Below, in pieces: positions 41,924 through 48,705 of a DNA stretch of 64,000 nt. The position numbers and the translations under genes are program-made. The DNA comes from Mycobacterium kansasii ATCC 12478. GTDB taxonomy: Bacteria > Actinomycetota > Actinomycetes > Mycobacteriales > Mycobacteriaceae. The stretch spans positions 2,232,001 through 2,296,000 of the forward strand of contig NC_022663.1 in the NCBI RefSeq assembly GCF_000157895.3, read 5' to 3'. Below the pieces are notes generated by a model. It saw only the letters and a program-made list of their open reading frames with translations, did no database searches and had not been told where the DNA came from. The stretch's first letter is position 1; each line of letters begins with the position of its first letter.

Positions 41924-42388
41924 CGCGTCCTGCCTGTTCGAGGTCGTCGCGGACACACCGCGGGCCGGCGAGATCGCGACCCGCCCGGGTTCCGACACCG
42001 ACCAGGTGGCGCCGCACGTGATCGACGTCGAGGTGATGGGGGTGATCCGCGCTCAACACCTCCGCGGGCGGATGGACAGCACGGCGCCGCCCAAGCCCTC
42101 GCCGATCTACGGGACTGGCCCGGCGAACGATTCGGGCATCGCTGGCTGCTGGAGCGAGCATGGCAACTGCGCACCTCGGTTCGCGGATGGGACGCGTTCT
42201 ACGTGGCACTGGCGGAGGCGTTCGACGCGACGCTGCTCACGCTGGACGCTCGGCTCGCCCGTGCGCACGGGCCGAATTGCCGGATCGAGGTCCTCGATTC
42301 CTCGCGGTCCTCGTCCCCGCGCCCGGCTTGGCCACCCGTCACACGGGTCGGGCGTCGAATTCGACGGGCAGCGCTGTCGGGCCGCTGA
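41910..42388 (+). pseudogene. VapC-like PIN toxin broken by a frameshift
   Basis: From ATG 41910 the frame reads MVVVDASCLFEVVADTP and IDVEVMGVIRAQHLRGRMD, a PIN-domain start with its first Asp and Glu. Near 42080-42086 the homology moves to another frame: AQALADLRDWPGERFGHRW, then GWDAFYVALAEAFDATLLTL, which holds the last acidic residues. A one-base loss explains it. The 3' end runs past the expected end (about 42300) into an unrelated P450 remnant, so the toxin is inactive and its own stop is probably lost. Confidence 0.75.
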
Positions 42389-42606
42389 TTCCCGCGATGG
42401 GCTTCCACGTGACGGGTCCGCTGCGGCGCGCGTGCGGCATCAGCCGGGTCACGGCTACCAGCGCTTCGGCGAGTTCGACTCTGGCCAGATGCGCACCCAG
42501 GCACGCCCAGGCAGTAGTGCACACCACCGCCGAAGGTCAGCATCGGCGCCGGCCCCTGCCGGGTGATGTCCAGACAATCGTGGTCGCCGAAAACACCGGC
42601 GGCCGA
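42339..42606 (-). pseudogene. C-terminal fragment of a cytochrome P450
   Basis: The minus strand encodes QGPAPMLTFGGGVHYCLG, a P450 heme loop, then in a different frame AHLARVELAEALVAVTRLMP and WKPIAGISGPTALPVEFD to a stop at 42339, a normal P450 C-terminus. The two frames are separated by a 10-bp tandem duplication at 42494-42513. Everything before the heme loop is missing. It is a relic left by rearrangement. Confidence 0.8.
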
Positions 42607-42609
42607 ACG

Positions 42610-42684
42610 CGTTACCGCTTGCTGGAAACGGTGCGCCAGTACGCGCTGGAGAAGGTCGGCGCGTCGGGTGAAGCCGATGCAGTG
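42610..42684 (+). pseudogene. Fragment of a LuxR-type ATPase regulator (part 1)
   Basis: RYRLLETVRQYALEKVGASG is a hallmark of the large mycobacterial LuxR-family ATPase regulators. Only about 25 codons remain, between the P450 relic and the Doc gene. The end of the same kind of protein is at 43398-43624 on the same strand, so the toxin-antitoxin pair sits inside the wreck of this gene. Confidence 0.65.
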
Positions 42685-42698
42685 CCGCCACGGTTGAC

Positions 42699-43082
42699 TC
42701 AGCCCTCGTCGTAGCTCCATGCGCGTAGTTGTTCGGCCATCTTGGCAAGATCGGGCACTGCGCCGGTCGCGACCTGGATGACGAATTCGAAGCGGTCATC
42801 CTCGGGGGCACTAATCCACTGGCCGTTGATGGCGAGGAAAGTCCGGCAGGCCGTCCACGCCAGTCGCTTGTTTCCATCTACCAGCGCGTGGTTACGCGCC
42901 AGGGAGTGCAGCAGCGCGGCGGCCTTGAGGTGCAGACTCGGGTAGGCATCGTCACCGAACACCGACGCGCAAGGGCGTGCGAGAGCTGATTCAAGCAAGC
43001 CGTAATCCCCGACCACGACACCCGAACCGACAGCCTCACGGGCAATGTCGAGCAGATCGTCGAGATCCAGGTACTCGGTCAT
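42699..43082 (-). CDS. Fic/Doc-family toxin
   Basis: 127 residues. The active motif HALVDGNKR (residues 65-73) is close to the Doc consensus HxFxDANKR, with Gly for Ala and no aromatic after the His. Doc toxins phosphorylate elongation factor EF-Tu; others AMPylate targets. The N-terminal DDLLDIAREAVG and LHLKAAALLHSLARNH helices are typical. It overlaps the antitoxin stop (ATGA), as expected for a toxin-antitoxin pair. Appears complete and intact. Confidence 0.85.
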   Translation of the reverse strand: MTEYLDLDDLLDIAREAVGSGVVVGDYGLLESALARPCASVFGDDAYPSLHLKAAALLHSLARNHALVDGNKRLAWTACRTFLAINGQWISAPEDDRFEFVIQVATGAVPDLAKMAEQLRAWSYDEG

Positions 43083-43285
43083 GCGTCCTTAAGACGTCGC
43101 AGGACCCCGGCCTCCTCCCGCACCACGCGCTGCAGAGCCACGGCAACCTTCGCCTTGTGCGTGCGCCGCGCGATGTATTCGTCGATGGCCGACAATGCGA
43201 CGGCCTGCATCGACCGTCCCTCCGCGATCGCCTGCCTGCGCAGCGCTTCCGTCTGCTCAGCACTCGTGCGTAGCGTCATCCCCAT
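43079..43285 (-). CDS. Antitoxin paired with the Doc toxin
   Basis: 68 residues from ATG 43285 (ATG 43279 also possible). MTLRTSAEQTEALRRQAIAE and GRSMQAVALSAIDEYIARRT give a ribbon-helix-helix DNA-binding fold typical of small antitoxins. The C-terminal tail would neutralise the toxin. Direct repeats of TGATACC at 43293-43299 and 43304-43310, just upstream of the start, fit autoregulation. Confidence 0.8.
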   Translation of the reverse strand: MGMTLRTSAEQTEALRRQAIAEGRSMQAVALSAIDEYIARRTHKAKVAVALQRVVREEAGVLRRLKDA

Positions 43286-43292
43286 GACGGCA

Positions 43293-43310
43293 TGATACCT
43301 GATTGATACC
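43293..43310. promoter_or_regulatory. Direct repeats before the toxin-antitoxin pair
   Basis: Two TGATACC copies 11 bp apart (GGTATCA on the coding strand), 8 bases upstream of the antitoxin start. Helical spacing and position fit binding of a ribbon-helix-helix autoregulator over the promoter. Confidence 0.5.
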
Positions 43311-43397
43311 AGGGCTCCAGGGCACAACAAACTTGTCGATGACAGACGGGCAGAACATGAACCCGGCCCTCAGCGACTCGAGTGATAAGCCACCCGC

Positions 43398-43624
43398 GAA
43401 GCCGCGCGGCTCTTCGCCGCCGCAGCGGCGATGCGGGAGCGAATGGGGTTGGTGCGGTTCAAGATCTACGACGCCGGCTATGAAGCATCAGTGGCGGAAA
43501 CGACATCGCCAGCCGGCTTTTCGTTTCACCGCGGACCGTGCAATCACATCTCACCCACGTCTACACCAAGCTCGGCGTGACCTCCCGGGTGCAACTCGCC
43601 CAAGAAGCGGCCCGTCAAGACTAG
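43398..43624 (+). pseudogene. Fragment of a LuxR-type ATPase regulator (part 2)
   Basis: EAARLFAAAAAMRERMGLVR then FKIYDAGYEASVAE match the region just before the C-terminal HTH of LuxR-type regulators; after a frame change near 43500, IASRLFVSPRTVQSHLTHVY and TKLGVTSRVQLAQEAARQD to TAG at 43622 are the second half of the LuxR helix-turn-helix. The first half of the HTH domain is deleted. With part 1 at 42610 it shows a decayed regulator. Confidence 0.78.
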
Positions 43625-43691
43625 GGCCGCCGTCGCCGCGTCGCCCAACGTGTAATGAACGCGACAATTCCGCGAAAAGTTCGCAGTGGCT

Positions 43692-44501
43692 TCACGTTCG
43701 GCGCTGGGACCGGATCGCCTTACCGGCCACCGTCCCGCCGTCCACCGGCAGCACGGTTCCGGTGACATAGCGGGACCGCTCGCTGGCGAAATACAATGCC
43801 GCTTCCGCGATGTCCTCCGGTGTACCCTCCCGCTTCAGTGGACGGTCGTCCCGCATCGTCTGTCGAATCGCCGCCTCGTACTGCTCGATGCGCTCTCGAT
43901 CCATACCCGCCGCCGACGTCGCGAGTAACGGCGTGGGTATGTTGCCCGGCGCGATGGCGTTGACCCGAATTTCATAGTGCGCCAACTCGATTGCCGCGGA
44001 TTTGGTGAACTGGATGACCGCAGCTTTCGACGCGCGATAAGTCATCACGCCGCCGCCGGCCTGGATCCCGCCGATGGACGTCATGTTGACAATGGATCCG
44101 CCGCCGTGGGCGGCCATGTGCCGGGCGGCATCGCGGGTGCCCGCCATGACCCCCAGGACGTTGACAGCCATGACCCGGTGGAAGTCGGCCAAGTCGTCGT
44201 CGAGGAATCGCCGGTGCATGGTTCCGGAAACGCCCGCGTTGTTCACCATGATGTCCAAGCCGCCGAAGGTGTCGACCGTGGTTGCCACCATCGCCTCGAC
44301 CTGTTCGGGATCGGAGACGTCGGTGCGCCGGAACAACGTATCCGGCCCTAGCGCGCTGGCCAGCGCTCGGCCGGCGTCCTCGTCGACGTCGGCGATGACC
44401 ACCCGCGCACCCTCGGTCACGAACCGCTCAACCGTGGCACGGCCGATACCCGACGCCCCACCGGTGACGACAGCGACTTTGCCGGCCAGTTCGTTGACCA
44501 C
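43692..44501 (-). CDS. Short-chain dehydrogenase/reductase
   Basis: 269 residues from GTG 44501. TGGASGIGRATV, VNNAGV, catalytic S in NMTSIGG, YRASKAA and TGTVLPVDGGT are all in place. It is monocistronic. The 21-bp operator-like site at 44529-44549, 27 bases upstream, nearly matches the one before the TetR/P450 operon, so it may act in the same pathway, perhaps replacing the frameshifted SDR at 31778. Confidence 0.92.
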   Translation of the reverse strand: MVNELAGKVAVVTGGASGIGRATVERFVTEGARVVIADVDEDAGRALASALGPDTLFRRTDVSDPEQVEAMVATTVDTFGGLDIMVNNAGVSGTMHRRFLDDDLADFHRVMAVNVLGVMAGTRDAARHMAAHGGGSIVNMTSIGGIQAGGGVMTYRASKAAVIQFTKSAAIELAHYEIRVNAIAPGNIPTPLLATSAAGMDRERIEQYEAAIRQTMRDDRPLKREGTPEDIAEAALYFASERSRYVTGTVLPVDGGTVAGKAIRSQRRT

Positions 44502-44528
44502 ACGACGAGTTAATCGACGCGCACCGCC

Positions 44529-44549
44529 TTAAGTCAAGCAGTTGATTTA
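44529..44549. promoter_or_regulatory. Candidate TetR operator, site 2
   Basis: Differs at two of 21 positions from the palindrome at 41663-41683 (core TCAAGCAGTTGA). It lies 27 bases upstream of the SDR start, the same distance class as site 1 from the TetR gene. Confidence 0.6.
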
Positions 44550-44580
44550 CGCGGCAGCGGGAACCGGTCGCGGGCCGAGC

Positions 44581-45450
44581 TCACGCAATCGACCTCACCG
44601 AGGCGATGGCCGCCGCTCCCCAACCACGCGGCACCGCCAACGTGCCGACCACTACCGCGCGACCCCAGGCCGCCGATACCGCCGACCGTGACGCTCCGGG
44701 CGTCGTGGTCGCCATCGCGGCCGACGGTGAGCTGATCGCCGACACGAAGGCGCTCACCGGCGACGGGAAGTGCTTGAGCCGCATCATGTCCGCGATCGTC
44801 GAGGCGACAGACACGGGTTGCACCGGCCGCCCGAGGCTACGCAGCGCCGCAGGCACCTGGGCCATCGTCTGGGCCAACATGTCGAGCGTGCCGGCGTCGT
44901 CGTCGCACGCCAGGAAGCCGGGCGCGCTCTCACCCGGTGTGGGTGGCGCCAACGGCGTCAGGGTCGCGGCCGACGCCGAAGCGTTAGCGTAGCGATACAT
45001 CGCGCAGGCGTCCTGTGCCCACATTTCGTTGTAGTCGGCTTCGAGGGCCGCGATAGCGGGCGTGTCTTGACCGGTCGCGTTCGCGTGGGTCAACGAGGCC
45101 AAGCGAGCCCGGTTGGCGGCTATCACCGAGGGCGCGACGGTGGCGGCGAAGGCGTTCTCAAATGCGCAGGCAGCCGTCCTGGCCTGGCCCGCAATCTGCT
45201 CGGCCTGGGCTGCGGTGCCGGTCAGCCAACGCAGGTAGGGCGCAACCGCGGCAGCCATCGAGTCCGACGCGGAGCCCCGCCACCCCTCGTCGGTCAGCGC
45301 CGAAACGACCGAACCCACGGACGCGGCAGTGCCGTACAAGTCGTCAGCCAGTTTGTCCCAGGCCGCCGCGGCCCGTAGCAGCGGCTCCGACCGAGAACCC
45401 GCATACATTCTCGCCGAAGTGATCTCGGGTGGTAATGCTCCGAAATCCAC
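44581..45450 (-). CDS. Short PPE family protein
   Basis: 289 residues from GTG 45450, preceded by GGAGGTG. The PPE domain begins MDFGALPPEITSARMYAGSR with GWRGSAS for the usual WxG turn and covers about 175 residues. A short tail follows, with WGRAVVVGTLAVPRGW, a variant of the SVP-type motif of PPE-SVP proteins. No MPTR repeats. Its first 157 bases are overlapped by the extended 3' end of the MFS gene. Probably exported by an ESX system; partner unknown. Confidence 0.93.
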   Translation of the reverse strand: MDFGALPPEITSARMYAGSRSEPLLRAAAAWDKLADDLYGTAASVGSVVSALTDEGWRGSASDSMAAAVAPYLRWLTGTAAQAEQIAGQARTAACAFENAFAATVAPSVIAANRARLASLTHANATGQDTPAIAALEADYNEMWAQDACAMYRYANASASAATLTPLAPPTPGESAPGFLACDDDAGTLDMLAQTMAQVPAALRSLGRPVQPVSVASTIADMMRLKHFPSPVSAFVSAISSPSAAMATTTPGASRSAVSAAWGRAVVVGTLAVPRGWGAAAIASVRSIA

Positions 45451-46868
45451 CTCGCCGCACCTCCGGGTCGCCGCCTGGCTTCGGGTTGGCCGATCTGCGG
45501 CCCGAAGTCAGTTACCTTGGCGCTCTTCATAACCGCCGGCTGCGCAGCGTCGACAAGCCGGCGCGAGGTTCGGACGGGATCGTTATCGGACCTACTGTCG
45601 ATCGTGATGTCGGAGCCGGGCAGCGCCCGAAGGGAGGCGGGGCGGGGCGCCGCTTGGGAAGATCGGTCCAACGCGTAGAGCCCCGCGACGGTCGCGAGTC
45701 CCACCAGAATCAAACCGCCCCACACGGCGTCGGAGTTCACCCGGTGCACCGTGCCCCACAGCGAGCCGACGCCCAGGTTTCCCAGCAGGATGCCCACTCC
45801 CACGATGGTGCTGTAGAACCCGTAGTGAGTTGCCACCAACCGGTCGCCCGACAATGCCACCACGGTCCGCATTTCGAACGGAAACAACGCCGCCGAGGCA
45901 ATCGCCAGCAGACTCGCCGACAGCAACAACGCCATGACTGCTGCGGCGGTGCCGAACCGTTCGACGTCCGGGACCACCGCGAGCGGTACGAACGACGCAG
46001 CCAGGATGCCGGCGCCGACGACCAGGCTGCGGCCGGCGCTCCAGCGTGCGGCGAACCATCGGGTGATGCGTAGCTGCCCGGCGACCGCGACCACGCCCGA
46101 CACCGCGAACATTGCCGCCACCAAAAGAGATTGGTTGCGCGGCGCCAGCACCGATGCCTGCATGGGCAGCGCCAGGTAGATCTGGAACGACAGCAGGTAG
46201 GCGCCGGTCATGGCCGCGGCGAAGCACCAGAACGCTCGGTTACGGGCAACAGTGCACCAGCCCCGCCGGATCGAGGTCTTCTCGTATTCGGGGTCGGCCG
46301 ACGGCCGCGGCAGCGCCAGCAGCTGGGCCACGGTCAGCGCGGCGAACACTGCCGCAGCGCCCAGCACGGTCATCCGGAAGTCCAATGCCAGCAACGCCAA
46401 TCCCACCAGCGGGCCGAGCAGGATGCCCGCCTGGTAGAAGATGTTGAACATCGCAAAGGCTTCGATCTTCCGGTCGCCGGCGTCGACGGCAAGGTAGGCG
46501 CGCACCGCGGGGTTGAATAGTGCACCGGCGAAACCGGTTGCGGCCGAGGCGATCAGCACGGTGGGCAAGGACTGTGCGAACACCAGCAAGCCAAATCCAC
46601 CGGTACGGATCAGACAGCCGGCCACGATCATCGGCTTGTAGCCGAAGCGGTCCGCCAGCGTGCCGCCCACGAAGAACATGCCCTGCTGGGAGAAGTTGCG
46701 CACCCCCATCACCAGACCGACCGCCCACGCGGCCAGCCCCAGCGGACCGGCCAGGTAGTCAGCCAGGTACGGCATCAGCATGTAGAAGCCGACGTTGATG
46801 CCGAATTGGTTGATCATCAGCAGCCGGCTGGGTCGGTTGAAGCTGCGGAATTGGGTGAGAAATCCCAT
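45294..46868 (-). CDS. MFS transporter of the copper locus, extended C-terminus
   Basis: 524 residues from ATG 46868, coupled to cysK2 by ATGA. Twelve hydrophobic segments are visible between about residues 20 and 400, with the MFS loop GGTLADRFGYKP. This matches Rv0849 in gene order. The M. tuberculosis protein is about 419 residues; here about 110 extra charged residues (RSDNDPVRTSRRLV onward) continue past the last membrane helix into the PPE gene, suggesting a lost stop or a late frameshift. It probably exports a small thiol or sulfur compound, as inferred for its operon. Confidence 0.85.
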   Translation of the reverse strand: MGFLTQFRSFNRPSRLLMINQFGINVGFYMLMPYLADYLAGPLGLAAWAVGLVMGVRNFSQQGMFFVGGTLADRFGYKPMIVAGCLIRTGGFGLLVFAQSLPTVLIASAATGFAGALFNPAVRAYLAVDAGDRKIEAFAMFNIFYQAGILLGPLVGLALLALDFRMTVLGAAAVFAALTVAQLLALPRPSADPEYEKTSIRRGWCTVARNRAFWCFAAAMTGAYLLSFQIYLALPMQASVLAPRNQSLLVAAMFAVSGVVAVAGQLRITRWFAARWSAGRSLVVGAGILAASFVPLAVVPDVERFGTAAAVMALLLSASLLAIASAALFPFEMRTVVALSGDRLVATHYGFYSTIVGVGILLGNLGVGSLWGTVHRVNSDAVWGGLILVGLATVAGLYALDRSSQAAPRPASLRALPGSDITIDSRSDNDPVRTSRRLVDAAQPAVMKSAKVTDFGPQIGQPEARRRPGGAARWISEHYHPRSLRRECMRVLGRSRCYGPRRPGTNWLTTCTALPRPWVRSFRR

Positions 46869-48070
46869 CACGCCGCCGCCCGGCTCGGGTCCACCACCGC
46901 GGTGGTGCGTGTCCAGCGGGTAACGACCGCAGCCGAGGGTGAGGCGATCTCGTCGGGGTCGGTGGCTGGCCGGTCGCCGAGCAGCCCGTGCTCGTCGCAG
47001 TATTCGTCGTTGTAGATCGTGTCGAAATAGCGGTTGGGGCCGTCGGGAAACACCGCGGCGATCGTGGTGTCCGACGGCAAGGTGCGCGCGGCCCATCCGG
47101 CGACCAGACCAACCGCCCCGACACTCCAGCCGCCGCTGGCGTAGTGGGTGGCGGCCAGATTGCGGCAGGCCCAGACAGCTTCGGCCGGCGCAACCCAGTG
47201 CACCTCGTTGAATGCGGCGTAGTCGACGTTGCGGGGATAGATGCTCGATCCCAGTCCGCGCATCAGCCTGCTGGTGGCGGGCTGGCCGAAGATCGTCGAC
47301 CCGATGGTGTCGACGCCGATCAGCCGCATGTCCGGATTGAACTCGCGCAATACCCGTGCCACGCCCGCCGAATGGCCTCCGGTGCCCACCGAGCAAACCA
47401 GCACGTCGACCTTCCCGAGCTGGGCGACCAACTCCAGCGCCAGTGGCCGGTAGGCGTCGACGTTGTCGGGGTTGCTGTACTGGTTGGGATTCCAGGCGGC
47501 TGGGTCGGCGGCCAGCAGCTCGGCGACCCGATCTTTGCGGGCCTGCTGCCATCCGCCGACCGGGTGCGGCTCAGTGACCATGTCGACGCGGGAACCGTAG
47601 GCGGTGAGCATGCGCGCGATGATCGGTTCCAGTCCCGGGTCGGTGACCAGGGTCACCGGGTGCCGGTATGCGTTGCCGGCTAGTGCCAACCCCAATCCCA
47701 ATGTGCCGCTGGTTGATTCGATGATCGCGGCACCGGGCGCGAGGTCGCCGCGGACGCGGGCGCGTTCCACCATGTGCATGGCGGGGCGGTCTTTCATGCC
47801 GCCGGGGTTGAATCCTTCGAGCTTGGCCCAGAATCCACGGTCGGCGCTACCGACCGGCCCGGCGCTTCCCGATATCCACAGCACCGGCGTGTTGCCGACC
47901 ATGGTGCCGGGCTGGCGGTTACGGCTTGGCGGGAGCTGGTAAGCCTGCGGGATGACACGGTAACGATCCCGGTTCTGCCGCCGGACCGAGGTGAGATGTG
48001 GGCGGTTGGGACGTAGGACGCGTGAGTTGTTCAGGTGGGCCGGATTTTTCACGGGCACGTTGATGTTCAT
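46868..48070 (-). CDS. cysK2: S-sulfocysteine synthase-type cysteine synthase
   Basis: 400 residues. PLP lysine is in GGMKDRPA (Lys93), with ESTSGTLGLGLA and CSVGTGGHSAG as phosphate-binding loops. In M. tuberculosis CysK2 makes S-sulfocysteine from O-phosphoserine and thiosulfate and lies in the copper-regulated lpqS operon; order and strand match here. The first 56 residues before MVGNTPVLWI are longer than expected and rich in Asn, Arg and Pro, so the true start may be internal. Coupled to the MFS gene. Confidence 0.9.
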   Translation of the reverse strand: MNINVPVKNPAHLNNSRVLRPNRPHLTSVRRQNRDRYRVIPQAYQLPPSRNRQPGTMVGNTPVLWISGSAGPVGSADRGFWAKLEGFNPGGMKDRPAMHMVERARVRGDLAPGAAIIESTSGTLGLGLALAGNAYRHPVTLVTDPGLEPIIARMLTAYGSRVDMVTEPHPVGGWQQARKDRVAELLAADPAAWNPNQYSNPDNVDAYRPLALELVAQLGKVDVLVCSVGTGGHSAGVARVLREFNPDMRLIGVDTIGSTIFGQPATSRLMRGLGSSIYPRNVDYAAFNEVHWVAPAEAVWACRNLAATHYASGGWSVGAVGLVAGWAARTLPSDTTIAAVFPDGPNRYFDTIYNDEYCDEHGLLGDRPATDPDEIASPSAAVVTRWTRTTAVVDPSRAAA

Positions 48071-48176
48071 GGTGTCGTCGCTTCGGTCTCGAGCCGCCGA
48101 TCAAGTGCGGCAAGGTGATAAGGGTCAGCAGTCATCGGCCATGGCGAAATGGTCACCAGGGCCTGACACTGACCGG

Positions 48177-48584
48177 TCAGCAACGAGACAGGCAGAACCG
48201 AGTCAACAAGTCTTGACCGGTGCGGACATCAACCGGCAGGGTCGGCGGTCCACGCCCGGCGACCACCACAGCAGCGGTGGGCATGCTCGCGATGCCGCCG
48301 GCGACCACCACCACGGCAGCTTCGAACGCCGGCGTGTCCGGTCGCGGCATCACCGCGCCGGCCTGCAGCGGGGGGCACGGTGACGCCGAGTCGTCGGTGA
48401 GATGTGCGTGACCGATGTTCACCGCGAATTCACTGCCCATCGCCGTCGACAGCGGGTGGCTCGGATGCGCCGGTTGGCGATCCAACTGCGGCAGCCAACA
48501 TTGAGCGGCTACCGCGGCGACGACCACGACCAGGACGATCGCAATCCGCGCGGACCGCGTCCACACCGCCTGCCGAAGGTTCAC
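48177..48584 (-). CDS. lpqS: LpqS, copper-regulated lipoprotein or membrane-anchored protein
   Basis: 135 residues from GTG 48584 (GTG 48593 and 48566 are alternatives; none has a good ribosome site). A hydrophobic helix IAIVLVVVVAAVAAQC leads to a cysteine, but the lipobox has Gln before Cys. Then WLPQLD, HPSHPLSTAMGSEF, HAHLTDDSASPCPP and VRTGQDLLTRFCL match LpqS of M. tuberculosis. Histidines and cysteines suggest metal binding outside the membrane. The copper-type box at 48598-48612 lies immediately upstream. Confidence 0.85.
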   Translation of the reverse strand: MNLRQAVWTRSARIAIVLVVVVAAVAAQCWLPQLDRQPAHPSHPLSTAMGSEFAVNIGHAHLTDDSASPCPPLQAGAVMPRPDTPAFEAAVVVVAGGIASMPTAAVVVAGRGPPTLPVDVRTGQDLLTRFCLSRC

Positions 48585-48597
48585 GTCGGCCACTATA

Positions 48598-48612
48598 TAC
48601 CCCCGGTGGGTA
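48598..48612. promoter_or_regulatory. Copper-type operator (TACCC-N5-GGGTA) between lpqS and mmcO
   Basis: Perfect palindrome TACCC-CCGGT-GGGTA in the divergent promoter of lpqS and mmcO. In M. tuberculosis both genes belong to the RicR copper regulon, so RicR or a related copper repressor is the expected binder. Same box as 25951-25965. Confidence 0.78.
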
Positions 48613-48705
48613 TCACGTAAAGTGCGGCATTGCGGCTTGCGCGGCGGTCGATGTCCTAGCAGGGTAGTAGCGCGGGCCCGAATCAACGGAGACGAGGAGC
48701 TGTCC

